Notes under the pieces: model-generated
Seen by the model: only the letters and a program-made list of their open reading frames with translations
Told to the model about the DNA's origin: nothing
Database searches by the model: none
Shown here: in pieces, positions 1 to 6,672 of the stretch
Layout: each line of letters begins with the position of its first letter
Position numbering within the stretch: the first letter of the stretch is position 1
Source: Candidatus Enterococcus ferrettii
Lineage (GTDB): Bacteria > Bacillota > Bacilli > Lactobacillales > Enterococcaceae
DNA length: 21,712 bases
Direction of reading: 5' to 3'
NCBI RefSeq assembly: GCF_017377655.1
Contig: NZ_JAFREL010000085.1
Coordinates: 1-21,712 of the forward strand
Made by a program: the position numbers and the translations under genes

Positions 1-37
1 AGATAGGGGTAGCATATCAAAATGAGAAGCGTTTCTT

Positions 38-577
38 TTAATAATTTGCTCTAGGTCCACCAATATATTTTGCCCGGCTTCTTAAGGCTGTAACGTGAGC
101 ACCGCCTAATTCTTTAATAGATGGACGAACGGGAACTTGAACATGTTTAATATGCATTCCAATTGAAGTATCTCCTATATCAATACCTGCTTGTGCTACA
201 ACATGTTCCACTTCTACTGGATCAGTAAATTGTTCGAAAGCAGCTACTGAACAGGAGCCGCCGGCATGCAGCACTGGTCTTACATTAACAATTTCCCAAT
301 CTTTTTTCTCAGCTATTTCTCTTTCGACGACTAGCGCACGATTGATGTGTTCGCAGCCTTGAACGGCTAAATAAATACCCCTTAAATCCAGGATTTCTTT
401 CAAAGTTTCAATTACCCATTCGCCAACTTCTTTGCTCGATTTTTTACCGATCATACCGCCAACGATTTCACTAGTAGTACAACCTAACACAAAAACATTT
501 CCTGATTTCAGGTCGGATTCGTTTAAAATCTCGTGAACGATTGTGGTTAACGATTCTTTCAATTCTTTTTTTTCCAT
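38..577 (-). CDS. UPF0340 / TIGR01440 family protein (YwlG-like)
   Basis: This 179-residue cytosolic protein matches the UPF0340 (DUF436, B. subtilis YwlG) family, whose biochemical role is not established. Family-typical stretches are [12 protein letters not shown] near residue 31, the [11 protein letters not shown] segment in the middle, [13 protein letters not shown] in the second half, and a glycine-rich C-terminus ending IGGPRANY. The conserved Cys, His and Gly residues suggest a binding or catalytic site, which is an inference. I chose the ATG at 577 because AGAAGGAAG lies about nine bases upstream. An in-frame ATG at 619 would add 14 residues but overlaps the preceding gene and lacks this site. 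The gene is last in the window's thiD/pdxK-ECF operon, 16 bases after the S-component gene. In other Firmicutes the family often sits near glyA, which cannot be tested here because the window ends. Confidence 0.88.
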   Translation of the reverse strand: MEKKELKESLTTIVHEILNESDLKSGNVFVLGCTTSEIVGGMIGKKSSKEVGEWVIETLKEILDLRGIYLAVQGCEHINRALVVEREIAEKKDWEIVNVRPVLHAGGSCSVAAFEQFTDPVEVEHVVAQAGIDIGDTSIGMHIKHVQVPVRPSIKELGGAHVTALRSRAKYIGGPRANY

Positions 578-593
578 AGGTAAAAACTTCCTT

Positions 594-1088
594 CTATTTA
601 AATTGTAATCGATGAACAATTCGATGCAATGCCTGATATAGAGGAACTGTCACGGCAATGCCGAAAAGATTTTGAACTAAGTTAGTTGGCAGCGAGGCTA
701 GCCCCGCCGGCCAGCTGTAAAGAAAAGCAGTAGCCAAAGCATAACCAATAATCATAAATAAACTAGCAAATGAAAAACCTAAAATCATTCCGTTGCGAGA
801 AGACAGCTTCTGATAAACAGCTCCTAGTATTAATCCTTGCAAACCATGAATCATAATTGAAAAGAGTGCCCACTCAGGGTAGCCAGAAATCATATCAATC
901 AATCCACCACTTAATGCCCCTACAAACAATCCACCTGTAGGACCAAATAGTAAGGCAGAAGTGTAGATTCCTGCTTCACAGAGAGTAACAAAACCTTTTG
1001 TTGCTGGGACCGGTATGATGAACATAATTGAGAGTGTCACCGTTAATGCTACCATCATTGCTAACGTAGTTAGTGTTCTTATTTTCAT
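594..1088 (-). CDS. ECF transporter S component, probably for a pyridoxine- or HMP-like vitamin
   Basis: This 164-residue, strongly hydrophobic protein has about five or six membrane segments and the look of an energy-coupling-factor substrate-binding (S) subunit. It has a short basic N-terminus followed by [14 protein letters not shown], a central [25 protein letters not shown] glycine-rich loop, and a basic C-terminus. S components bind one vitamin and share a common EcfAA'T module encoded elsewhere; no ATPase or T component lies here. Its start overlaps the end of the ThiD/PdxK-family kinase by four bases (ATGA), and AAGGAGG lies just upstream inside that gene, so the two are translationally coupled. 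This pairing suggests that the transported compound is the kinase substrate, either a B6 vitamer (PdxU-like) or the thiamine precursor HMP (HmpT/ThiW-like). The sequence alone does not decide between them. Confidence 0.82.
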   Translation of the reverse strand: MKIRTLTTLAMMVALTVTLSIMFIIPVPATKGFVTLCEAGIYTSALLFGPTGGLFVGALSGGLIDMISGYPEWALFSIMIHGLQGLILGAVYQKLSSRNGMILGFSFASLFMIIGYALATAFLYSWPAGLASLPTNLVQNLFGIAVTVPLYQALHRIVHRLQFK

Positions 1089-1870
1089 TCGTTATCCTCC
1101 TTATACCAAACATTTCCATCTCCATTTTTCAACACAACCCCATGCTGAATGGCTTGATAAACAAATTTTTTACTTTGTCGAATTGCCTCAGTGGAAGACT
1201 TTCCTAAAACTAAATTGGAAGCGATTGCTGAGGCAAAGGTACAACCAGCTCCGTTGATCGTTTTTTCCATCAGTTTTGGTTTACGATACAGTTCAAACTC
1301 ATTCCCATCATAGTAGAGGTCGAGAGCTGTTTTACCAGCTAGGCGCTGTCCACCTTTTATTACAACGGAAGTTTTCCCTTGTTGCTGGATATTTTCCGCT
1401 GCTTTCTTCATCGATAGCTCATCTGTAATGCTCAATCCGCTCAGTAATTCAGCTTCTTTTAAATTGGGTGTTACTATAGTAGCTAGCGGAAACAATTCCT
1501 GAATCATTAAATCCCGATAATTTTTCTGATAAACTTCAGTTGTTTCTTTGAAAGCCAGTACTGGGTCAAGAACGATGGGGACATTTTGCTTTTGTAAAAA
1601 ATGTTTGATCACCTGAAGTGAACGAATATTATTGATCAACCCAATTTTGATTCCAGCCAAATCTACTCCTGATTGAATTGTCTGCAACTGTTGCTCCAAA
1701 AGTTTTGATGAAAGATCCTGAATAATAAATTCTTTGTCTTCGACTACGGCAATACAAGTAACGGCTGTTAGACCGAATAATTGATACTGTTCAAAGGTTT
1801 TTAAGTCTGATTGAAGTCCACCACCGCCTAAAGTGTCTGATCCAGCGATAGTTAAGATATTTTTTGTCAT
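1085..1870 (-). CDS. ThiD/PdxK-family kinase (hydroxymethylpyrimidine/phosphomethylpyrimidine or pyridoxal kinase)
   Basis: This 261-residue soluble ribokinase-superfamily enzyme phosphorylates a pyrimidine or pyridine vitamin precursor with ATP. The N-terminal TIAGSDTLGGGGLQSDLKT (residues 7-25) is the substrate-binding stretch of the ThiD/PdxK group. TPNLKEAELL follows at 134-143, VVIKGG at 169-174, and the anion-hole motif NGAGC at 206-210, where Cys210 sits in the position seen in ThiD-like pyridoxal kinases. The length is typical. The active-site lid reads DPVLAFKE (102-109), without the lid cysteine described for the dual-cysteine pyridoxal kinases of some Gram-positives. Family members with this sequence may act on HMP, HMP-phosphate, pyridoxal or several of these, so I give no gene symbol. 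AAGGAGG lies six bases before the ATG. The gene leads an operon with an ECF S component and a UPF0340 gene. Confidence 0.85.
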   Translation of the reverse strand: MTKNILTIAGSDTLGGGGLQSDLKTFEQYQLFGLTAVTCIAVVEDKEFIIQDLSSKLLEQQLQTIQSGVDLAGIKIGLINNIRSLQVIKHFLQKQNVPIVLDPVLAFKETTEVYQKNYRDLMIQELFPLATIVTPNLKEAELLSGLSITDELSMKKAAENIQQQGKTSVVIKGGQRLAGKTALDLYYDGNEFELYRKPKLMEKTINGAGCTFASAIASNLVLGKSSTEAIRQSKKFVYQAIQHGVVLKNGDGNVWYKEDNE

Positions 1871-1892
1871 AACAACCTCCTTATGCTTTTTA

Positions 1893-1898
1893 ATTATA
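1893..1898 (-). promoter_or_regulatory. Possible -10 element for the ThiD/PdxK-ECF-UPF0340 operon
   Basis: A perfect TATAAT on the minus strand lies 23 bases before the kinase start codon, which would leave a very short leader containing AAGGAGG. No convincing -35 hexamer lies 16-18 bases upstream, where the sequence is mainly T-rich, so this is a half-promoter call. No TPP riboswitch is visible in the 150 bases upstream. Confidence 0.35.
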
Positions 1899-1939
1899 AT
1901 CTACGTTATGAAAATAAAAACAGCCAATTGGTTGTTTTG

Positions 1940-1968
1940 TTGCTCATCCAATTTTCTAGAAGTTTAAT
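1940..1968 (+). promoter_or_regulatory. Possible sigma-A promoter of the SDR gene
   Basis: TTGCTC and TTTAAT are separated by 17 bases and lie about 55 bases upstream of the ATG at 2023. The -10 matches consensus at five of six positions, while the -35 keeps only the TTG. It is the best pair in this short divergent gap. Confidence 0.35.
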
Positions 1969-2022
1969 CATTTGTGGGAATAAGCGGAATCGGTTAGGAT
2001 TGAGAAAAAGGAGGAATCATTT

Positions 2023-2646
2023 ATGAAAGTATTTGTTGCTGGAGCAACTGGTCGAGTTGCCCAACTTTTAATTGAAAACCTAGTAGAAAAAGGGCACTTC
2101 GTTTACGCCGGGGCAAGAAGAGAAAATGAAATTCCTATGAATGATCAAGTAAAACCAGTCCATTTAGATTTGCACGATGATGTGGCTGATTTGGCTAAAA
2201 CCTTAGGTGATGCAGAAGCCATTTATTTTGTAGCGGGTTCTCGAGGAAAGGATTTGCTGCAAACAGATTTATACGGTGCAGTAAAACTGATGCAGGCAGC
2301 TGAACAAGAAGGAATAGGTCGATATATTCAATTAAGTTCATTGTTTGCTTTAGTTCCCGAAAACTGGAGTGATAGCATTTTGAATTATAATATTGCTAAA
2401 TATTTTTCTGATTCGTGGTTAATTAATAACACTGATTTAGATTATACAATTATTCAACCGGGTTCTTTAAAAGAAGAAACAGGTAGTGGCAATATTACTA
2501 CTTCCATCGAAAAGCGTAGTGAAAACTCCATCGAAAATGTAGCAGCCGTTTTGGCTGAGGTATTGGAACGACCAAACACCTATCAAAAAGTGATTATGAT
2601 GGGGGACGGCGATACACCAATTGATGAAGCATTAGCAGCTATTTAA
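2023..2646 (+). CDS. NAD(P)-binding SDR-family oxidoreductase / epimerase-like protein
   Basis: This 207-residue cytosolic Rossmann-fold protein begins with MKVFVAGATGRVAQ, where the GATGR turn at residues 7-11 is the dinucleotide-binding loop of atypical, NmrA-like short-chain dehydrogenases. Residues ARRE at 31-34 follow the second beta strand and would favour NADP through the arginines. A Tyr122-x3-Lys126 pair (YNIAK) sits where the catalytic Tyr and Lys of SDRs fall, and SSLFAL at 105-110 supplies the upstream serine. The protein is shorter than extended SDRs, as is normal for the small NAD(P)H-binding sugar-epimerase-like proteins common in lactic acid bacteria. Its substrate is unknown. 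AAAAAGGAGG lies about eight bases before the ATG. It is a single-gene unit closed by the bidirectional terminator at 2647-2684. Confidence 0.85.
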   Translation: MKVFVAGATGRVAQLLIENLVEKGHFVYAGARRENEIPMNDQVKPVHLDLHDDVADLAKTLGDAEAIYFVAGSRGKDLLQTDLYGAVKLMQAAEQEGIGRYIQLSSLFALVPENWSDSILNYNIAKYFSDSWLINNTDLDYTIIQPGSLKEETGSGNITTSIEKRSENSIENVAAVLAEVLERPNTYQKVIMMGDGDTPIDEALAAI

Positions 2647-2684
2647 AAGAAAGCAGCCCACCACAATCGGCGGGCTGCTTTCTT
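2647..2684. terminator. Bidirectional rho-independent terminator between convergent genes
   Basis: A perfect 13-bp stem is formed by 2647-2659 and 2672-2684 (AAGAAAGCAGCCC and its complement) around a 12-base loop. The A-rich foot on one side becomes a U-rich tail on the other, so it can stop transcription both from the SDR gene on the plus strand and from the ribU operon on the minus strand. It starts directly at the SDR stop codon and abuts the stop of the flavoprotein gene. Confidence 0.88.
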
Positions 2685-3140
2685 CTAATCATAATGTTGA
2701 ACCTTCGCTTGTTGCTTATTGAAGTCAATTAACACTTGAAAACCTTTTTCTTGATCGTCCTGATCCCAAATCTCAACAAAGCTGGGCAGAATTTCAAGCA
2801 GGATTTCAGTGTCTTTGTGGGGATACGCATTATAACTTTTATCCCAGGATGCTTGATACAGCTGTTGGAAAAACTGGTTAGGTTCATCAACTACCAACCC
2901 GTGATTTACAGCTTTCCCTTCGATTTGTACTCCCCAGTAACAAATTGCCACATTTGGATTTTCTAATAGTTGCCTGGTTTTTCGAAAATTTTTATCAGTT
3001 TTAAATAGTAAACGACCTTTATAAATAATTACACTGACATTTCGCACTGTGACATGATCATTTAGACTGGTAGCTAATGCCATAATCTTTTTCTTACCAA
3101 GCTTTTTATAAAATTGATCCAAAGCCATTTTAAAATCCAT
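2685..3140 (-). CDS. Pyridoxamine 5'-phosphate oxidase-like FMN-binding split-barrel protein
   Basis: This 151-residue cytosolic protein has the small split-barrel flavoprotein pattern. An N-terminal helix leads into IMALATSLNDHVTVRNVSVI, a strand pair with the conserved alanine-threonine turn and an Arg-Asn. LLFKTDKNFRKTRQLLENPNVAICYW then matches the phosphate-binding K-T-D...K...L..NP.VA arrangement of PNPOx-like proteins. Such proteins bind FMN or F420/heme-type cofactors, and many are general flavin reductases; this one is too short and divergent to be called a true PdxH. The stop of ribU and this ATG share one base (TGATG), and CGGGAG sits upstream, so it is translated with the riboflavin transporter and controlled by the same FMN riboswitch. 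That context supports FMN as cofactor, which is an inference. Confidence 0.82.
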   Translation of the reverse strand: MDFKMALDQFYKKLGKKKIMALATSLNDHVTVRNVSVIIYKGRLLFKTDKNFRKTRQLLENPNVAICYWGVQIEGKAVNHGLVVDEPNQFFQQLYQASWDKSYNAYPHKDTEILLEILPSFVEIWDQDDQEKGFQVLIDFNKQQAKVQHYD

Positions 3141-3739
3141 CAGCTAAACTCCCGTCTTAAGAAAATTGACCGCAAGCGATCCAATGACAAGTAAACGATG
3201 CCGGAGCACACCCCGAATTTTATTAGGTTGAAAGGCACGATTCCAATTACTACTAATTTCCAAACGCTGTCCACAAAGGGATTCACAGCTTGAGTCATTG
3301 CAACAACGGCCTCCATAGATAAGCCATAAAGGGTCGCATAAAAAGGGATAATAAAGTAGATATTTGAAACACAGGCCACCACAATTGCTGATAGTGTTCC
3401 TACGACCATCCCCATGAACGCCTGCTGTTTTTTATGGGAGCGTTGGTAAAAGAACCATGAAGGTAGGATGAAACTGGCACTCAGAAGAAAGTTTTGAATT
3501 TCTCCTGTGAACATAGAGGTAGTTCCTACTGTGGTTAGCTTGATTAACAGCTTAATTAAAACAATCAGCAAACCAGAGATAGGCCCTAAAAGGAAGGTAC
3601 CAATCATTTCCGGAACACCAGCCAGATCAAAGTCCATGAATGGCGGCATAAACGGTAACGGGAATTTGAACATCATTAATAAATAAGCGATGGTACCCAT
3701 GATAGCGGTTAATACGAGTTTTCTTGCAGTAAATTTCAT
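3140..3739 (-). CDS. ribU: Riboflavin ECF transporter S component RibU
   Basis: This 199-residue integral membrane protein, with six predicted segments, is the riboflavin-binding subunit of an energy-coupling-factor importer that works with the shared EcfAA'T module. The diagnostic block is KFPLPFMPPFMDFDLAGVPE at about residues 25-44, followed by GTFLLGPISGLLIVLIK. A central conserved segment reads MFTGEIQNFLLSASF, and the later loop contains N-x-YFIIPFYA. The length is typical for RibU. An FMN riboswitch in the leader confirms the flavin assignment. AAAGGTGTG lies a few bases upstream of the ATG at 3739. The gene is followed with a one-base overlap by an FMN-type flavoprotein. No ribDEAHT biosynthesis genes occur here, consistent with reliance on uptake, though the rest of the genome is not visible. 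Confidence 0.95.
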   Translation of the reverse strand: MKFTARKLVLTAIMGTIAYLLMMFKFPLPFMPPFMDFDLAGVPEMIGTFLLGPISGLLIVLIKLLIKLTTVGTTSMFTGEIQNFLLSASFILPSWFFYQRSHKKQQAFMGMVVGTLSAIVVACVSNIYFIIPFYATLYGLSMEAVVAMTQAVNPFVDSVWKLVVIGIVPFNLIKFGVCSGIVYLSLDRLRSIFLRREFS

Positions 3740-3762
3740 TCTGTCACACCTTTCTTAAACAT

Positions 3763-3792
3763 AAAAAAGAACCTTACAACAAATTCGCAAGG
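3763..3792 (-). terminator. Leader terminator of the FMN riboswitch (expression platform)
   Basis: Read on the minus strand, CCTTGC pairs with GTAAGG (six pairs, one of them G-U) around a nine-base loop, followed by TTCTTTTTT. It lies between the riboswitch aptamer and the ribU ribosome site, where an FMN-controlled transcription terminator is expected. I did not identify an explicit anti-terminator pairing, so control by termination rather than ribosome-site masking is inferred. Confidence 0.7.
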
Positions 3793-3857
3793 CACAACAA
3801 AGTAGAAAAAAGGTGCTTAAATAGACCAGAAGATTGATCACTAAACACGCCTATTTT

Positions 3858-3967
3858 TCTTCTTCCATCCAGACTATACTGTCGGTCTCAGAATTACACT
3901 GAGTCAACCTAAAAAGGTTCGCGGACTATCACCGCCGGTCGGGAATTTCACCCTGCCCTGAAGAACT
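3858..3967 (-). promoter_or_regulatory. FMN riboswitch (RFN element) controlling ribU
   Basis: The minus strand carries the conserved RFN core in order: AGGGCAGGGTGAAATTCCCG, then ACCGGCGGTGATAGTCCGCGA, a variable arm AACC-TTTTT-GGTT, GACTCAGTG with its partner, GAGACCGACAGTATAGTC, and GGATGGAAGAAG. The closing P1 helix pairs the TTCTTC start with the GAAGAA end. FMN binding in this class reduces expression of riboflavin uptake or synthesis genes. It sits about 120 bases upstream of ribU. Confidence 0.97.
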
Positions 3968-3976
3968 ATTGTGTTC

Positions 3977-4005
3977 ATTTTCACATACAATTTCTGGAAT
4001 TGCAA
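3977..4005 (-). promoter_or_regulatory. Probable sigma-A promoter of the ribU leader
   Basis: On the minus strand TTGCAA and GAAAAT are exactly 17 bases apart, with a TG dinucleotide just before the -10. Each hexamer matches consensus at four of six positions. Transcription would start just before the riboswitch P1 helix, which supports the call despite the weak hexamers. Confidence 0.5.
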
Positions 4006-4131
4006 GCGGTTTTTCATTTTTTTCTTAGCAAACTATCGACTTTTTCTCATGAAAGACTAAAAAAAGTAGGTGTAGATATGATAAACTAGACAAAGCAACC
4101 TTGATCTAGAAAAATATCTTATCAATGAAAT

Positions 4132-4758
4132 GTGGTGATCATCATCATAAGAAAATCGAAAGCAATCAACTATTATATAAAGCAACGAGGGCTGACCAAG
4201 GATCAAGCGGAGTATCGCTGGCAGAAGACACATCGCCAATACGAGGAGCTTGAGGCCTTGTTTTTATCCATTTATTCAGCTACAACGGTCACCTTTGAAG
4301 AAAAGCCAAGGAAACTGAAGGCGTTGACGATGTATCAATGGGTTAGCTTTGCCTTGATTTTTATTGTTCCCTTTGTATTGGTGGCTAATTCTAATGGAGA
4401 ACGAACTGAATTGTTTTACGTAGTAGTCTTTATTCTGCTAGTGTCTAACTTAAGTATCGCTGCAACAATTAATCAAAAGAAAACTGAAGAGCTGCAGAAT
4501 GAAAAGGCCGAAGCAATGATGAGAAATAATCAGGAAGTCATTGACAAGTTAAGAAGAATTCAACAGTTAGAAAGAGGTATGTACTTTCAAAAACCAGAAC
4601 TTTTATTAGCTTTGCATAAATTGAAGCCTAAAGAGGTAAAAATAAATGAAGAAGAAACTTTCGGATATGAGTCTGAAGGAACTTTGGCAACTATTTCCTA
4701 TCGAGCTAAGCAACTCAAGATCAGAATGGCAAAACTATTATCAAGAAATCGAGAGTAA
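4132..4758 (+). CDS. Unknown two-TM membrane protein with cytosolic helical tails
   Basis: I do not recognise this 208-residue protein. It has a basic N-terminal domain of about 65 residues with a QRGLTKDQAEYRW helix, two membrane segments near 68-86 and 94-112 separated by a short polar loop (SNGERTE), and a charged C-terminal half. Residues 114-148 look helical or coiled-coil. The start is uncertain. The frame opens with GTG-GTG at 4132/4135 and has no ordinary upstream ribosome site; instead the bases around those GTGs resemble the 3' part of the anti-SD complement (GGTGATC). The 3' end overlaps the GrpB-family gene by 113 bp in another frame, which is unusually long. The last 38 or so residues are therefore doubtful: they may be real, or read-through after a lost stop or small indel. 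A signalling or envelope role would be a guess. Confidence 0.6.
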   Translation: MVIIIIRKSKAINYYIKQRGLTKDQAEYRWQKTHRQYEELEALFLSIYSATTVTFEEKPRKLKALTMYQWVSFALIFIVPFVLVANSNGERTELFYVVVFILLVSNLSIAATINQKKTEELQNEKAEAMMRNNQEVIDKLRRIQQLERGMYFQKPELLLALHKLKPKEVKINEEETFGYESEGTLATISYRAKQLKIRMAKLLSRNRE

Positions 4759-5230
4759 GCTGACGGATTGGATTCCAAAAGAGCAATGTTTAAGAATTTC
4801 GCATATTGGAAGTACAGCAATAAAAGAAATAAAGGCTAAAAACATTGTAGATGTACTAGTTGAGCTTTCGCCTAATGCAATACTTCAACCAATAGCATAT
4901 ATATTAGAAGAACATGGTTGCATCATTATGTCGGCATCTGTAAACCGAATCTCTTTAAATTGCGGATACACACCTGATGGTTTTGCTGAAAAGGTTTATC
5001 ATATTCATCTACGCTACATCGGTGATAATGATGAATTATATTTCCGTGATTACTTAAACCAATTCCCGACTACCGCACAAGACTATGAACAATTAAAAGA
5101 AGTTTTAGCTGTTAAATACCGGAACGATCGGAATCGATACACGGATGAGAAGGGAAGCTTCATCAAAAAAGTAACTGCAGAGGCGAAAAATTTTTATGGA
5201 GAAAAATATGGATATGGTAAAAAAGATTGA
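4646..5230 (+). CDS. GrpB family protein (UPF0157, nucleotidyltransferase fold)
   Basis: This 194-residue cytosolic protein belongs to the GrpB/UPF0157 family, whose fold is that of minimal nucleotidyltransferases. The key stretch is HIGSTAIKEIKAKNIVDVLVEL at residues 53-74: His53-Ile-Gly55-Ser56 is the GS signature and Asp69 falls at the metal-binding aspartate position. Downstream are the usual EKVYHIHLRY segment (about 115-124), the YFRDYLNQFP stretch, YEQLKEVLAVKYRNDRNRYTDEKGSFI, and a short C-terminal helix. The length is near the family norm. The ATG at 4646 is preceded by AAAGAGGT at a good distance, so I trust this start even though it lies inside the preceding ORF. Substrates are unknown; some GrpB proteins are fused to other enzymes, but this one stands alone. 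Confidence 0.85.
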   Translation: MKKKLSDMSLKELWQLFPIELSNSRSEWQNYYQEIESKLTDWIPKEQCLRISHIGSTAIKEIKAKNIVDVLVELSPNAILQPIAYILEEHGCIIMSASVNRISLNCGYTPDGFAEKVYHIHLRYIGDNDELYFRDYLNQFPTTAQDYEQLKEVLAVKYRNDRNRYTDEKGSFIKKVTAEAKNFYGEKYGYGKKD

Positions 5231-5601
5231 CAGTGGACTACAGGATTGTTTATCTTCAAATTAAAATCTTTTCTTATTGCAGTATTATAGATAATGATTG
5301 GAATACCATTTTGTGACGGAATTATTGGAATAAAAACAAGTAAATTAGAAATGGTAGAACTATTACTAACCGCTATAGGCAATACTATTGTATTAATATT
5401 ATTCCTGGCGAACTAATAAGCCTTACCATTAAATCAATCGAAACTACGTCTACAGTTTATTACTGTAGACTTTTTTACATTATTAACTATTTGTTCAACC
5501 TTACTATCTTAGAAGAATCTTTTTTCTATTTATTTCAATAAGGATATCGTTAGGAAAATGAGAAATGCGGTGATAAAATGAAAATAGTAGGAGGTAAAGT
5601 G
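5231..5601 (+). other. Intergenic stretch with a terminator and a possible gene remnant
   Basis: No supported gene is present. An ATG-started ORF at 5294-5416 encodes 40 hydrophobic residues (MIGIPFCDGIIG..., ending ILFLAN) but has no ribosome site. Just upstream in the same frame, interrupted by a TAG at 5288, the sequence reads IFKLKSFLIAVL. Together they look like the wreck of a small membrane protein. A clear terminator follows at 5448-5476, and the rest is AT-rich leader to the next gene. Confidence 0.4.
5448..5476 (+). terminator. Rho-independent terminator after grpB region
   Basis: A perfect nine-bp stem (GTCTACAGT and ACTGTAGAC) with a TTATT loop is followed by six T residues. It closes the transcription unit of the membrane-protein and GrpB genes, about 220 bases downstream of the GrpB stop. 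Confidence 0.9.
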
Positions 5602-5970
5602 ATGCAAGATGATTGGTTAATGCGACAATTACAAATTATGCCCAAGCAATTACCGATGATAAAACAAACAAATAATGATCCGTTAATTGATGTTAAGGAT
5701 TCACTGACGGGTGAAATGCGCTCGGTTTCCTTAACACAATACATGTACGAAAATGTGTTGCTACGAAATATTTGTGAAGCTGAGGATATCTTTTTTGCGC
5801 ATCTTCATCTATTAACGAACCATCAAATCATATCTATTTCTTCCTGGTTTTACCAAAAACTGTCGAATATACCCGAGAGCGAACTTCTAGAAGCCAATTT
5901 CTCAGTGGAGGAAATTCGTCAAGGACAAGATGAACTTCAACGCCTTCTGATTCAGCGAACCGACGGATAA
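5602..5970 (+). CDS. Small unknown protein, weakly like DUF6483-type proteins
   Basis: This protein has 122 residues from the ATG at 5602, which I prefer because AGGAGG lies six to seven bases upstream. The ORF could also open at 5578, but then the ribosome site would be inside it. It starts MQDDWLMRQLQIM and ends with a helical stretch WFYQKLSNIPESELLEANFSVEEIRQGQDEL; this pattern, DW-MRQ at the front and a KL...EL...NFS-EEI-QG tail, reminds me of small helical DUF6483-type proteins of lactic acid bacteria, but I hold that loosely. There is no signal peptide or membrane segment. It is followed after 22 bases by another unknown gene on the same strand, and the pair share a terminator, so they are probably one operon. 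No function can be assigned. Confidence 0.65.
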   Translation: MQDDWLMRQLQIMPKQLPMIKQTNNDPLIDVKDSLTGEMRSVSLTQYMYENVLLRNICEAEDIFFAHLHLLTNHQIISISSWFYQKLSNIPESELLEANFSVEEIRQGQDELQRLLIQRTDG

Positions 5971-5992
5971 AATTAAAAAGTGTGGAGGAAAT

Positions 5993-6493
5993 ATGGCAGA
6001 TTTAGCAAAAGATATTATGCACTGGCTGGAACATCCTGCAACTGAAAAAAGAAGTACTCAAGAGCTGACATATTACGATCGTCTATGGCAGGACTTAATT
6101 CTTGAAATTCAACGAATCGAAGGCTGTGAAGCTCCTATGGATTACGAAGCAGACTTTGCTCGAATGGCCCAATATTCCGGACCTATTTATCGAATTCATC
6201 ACGAGTTTGAACACGACTATCCATTTGGTGTAATAGAGACCTCTTCATTTGTTTCTTGGAGTAAACAAATGAATTTTATGGATTATTCATGGCTTGAAAA
6301 GGGAGCAAAGATATTATTGATTGAAGGGAAAGTAGACTTTCCAGAAATCGGAATTGATTTGGCAGGAATAAGAAACTGGGCAAACAAGTATGAACATCCC
6401 TTATCCTTTGATCAATGCGAAGCAGAACAAGAGGTAGCATTCCCGTTAAATTTAAATCAGATTATTCATATGGAGATTAAGCAGATAGCTTAG
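5993..6493 (+). CDS. Unknown cytosolic acidic protein
   Basis: This 166-residue protein belongs to no family I recognise. It is acidic and soluble, with no signal peptide or membrane segment. It begins MADLAKDIMHWLEH and holds a middle segment rich in aromatic and charged residues (YRIHHEFEHDYPFGVIE), then a SSFVSWSKQMNFMDYSWLEKG stretch and an ILLIEGKVDF strand. A His-His-Glu-Phe-Glu-His cluster near residues 69-74 could bind a metal, but no recognised motif surrounds it. GTGGAGGAAAT precedes the ATG, a strong ribosome site. It lies 22 bases after the small DUF6483-like gene and its stop codon is built into the left arm of the terminator at 6485-6517, so it is the last gene of its unit. Confidence 0.75.
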   Translation: MADLAKDIMHWLEHPATEKRSTQELTYYDRLWQDLILEIQRIEGCEAPMDYEADFARMAQYSGPIYRIHHEFEHDYPFGVIETSSFVSWSKQMNFMDYSWLEKGAKILLIEGKVDFPEIGIDLAGIRNWANKYEHPLSFDQCEAEQEVAFPLNLNQIIHMEIKQIA

Positions 6494-6517
6494 GATATTT
6501 TTGTCTAAGCTATTTTT
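6485..6517 (+). terminator. Terminator overlapping the stop codon of the unknown gene
   Basis: A nine-bp stem (ATAGCTTAG with CTAAGCTAT) and an 11-base loop are followed by a T run. The left arm contains the TAG stop at 6491-6493. Confidence 0.82.
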
Positions 6518-6590
6518 AATGTATTGAAAAACGTATTAATTTTTTGCCAGGTTGATTAAAAAAAGAAACGGTTAGAATCATTAATAAAAG

Positions 6591-6623
6591 AACACTCAGC
6601 AATTACTGAGTGTTAATTTTTTT
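6591..6623. terminator. Second, probably bidirectional, terminator
   Basis: A perfect nine-bp stem (AACACTCAG and CTGAGTGTT) encloses a six-base loop. On the plus strand it is followed by AA and seven T residues. On the minus strand it is followed by TCTTTTATT, so it may also stop transcripts of the phosphatase gene arriving from the other side. Confidence 0.85.
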
Positions 6624-6672
6624 CTTGTATTCGTGAAATCAACCCTAATTAAAGGGCTTTTTTGCAAACTAT

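Noticed and set aside
1015..1257. 80-codon plus-strand ORF opposite the ECF/kinase junction
   Set aside because: No ribosome site and no protein-like content; it runs antisense to two well-supported genes.
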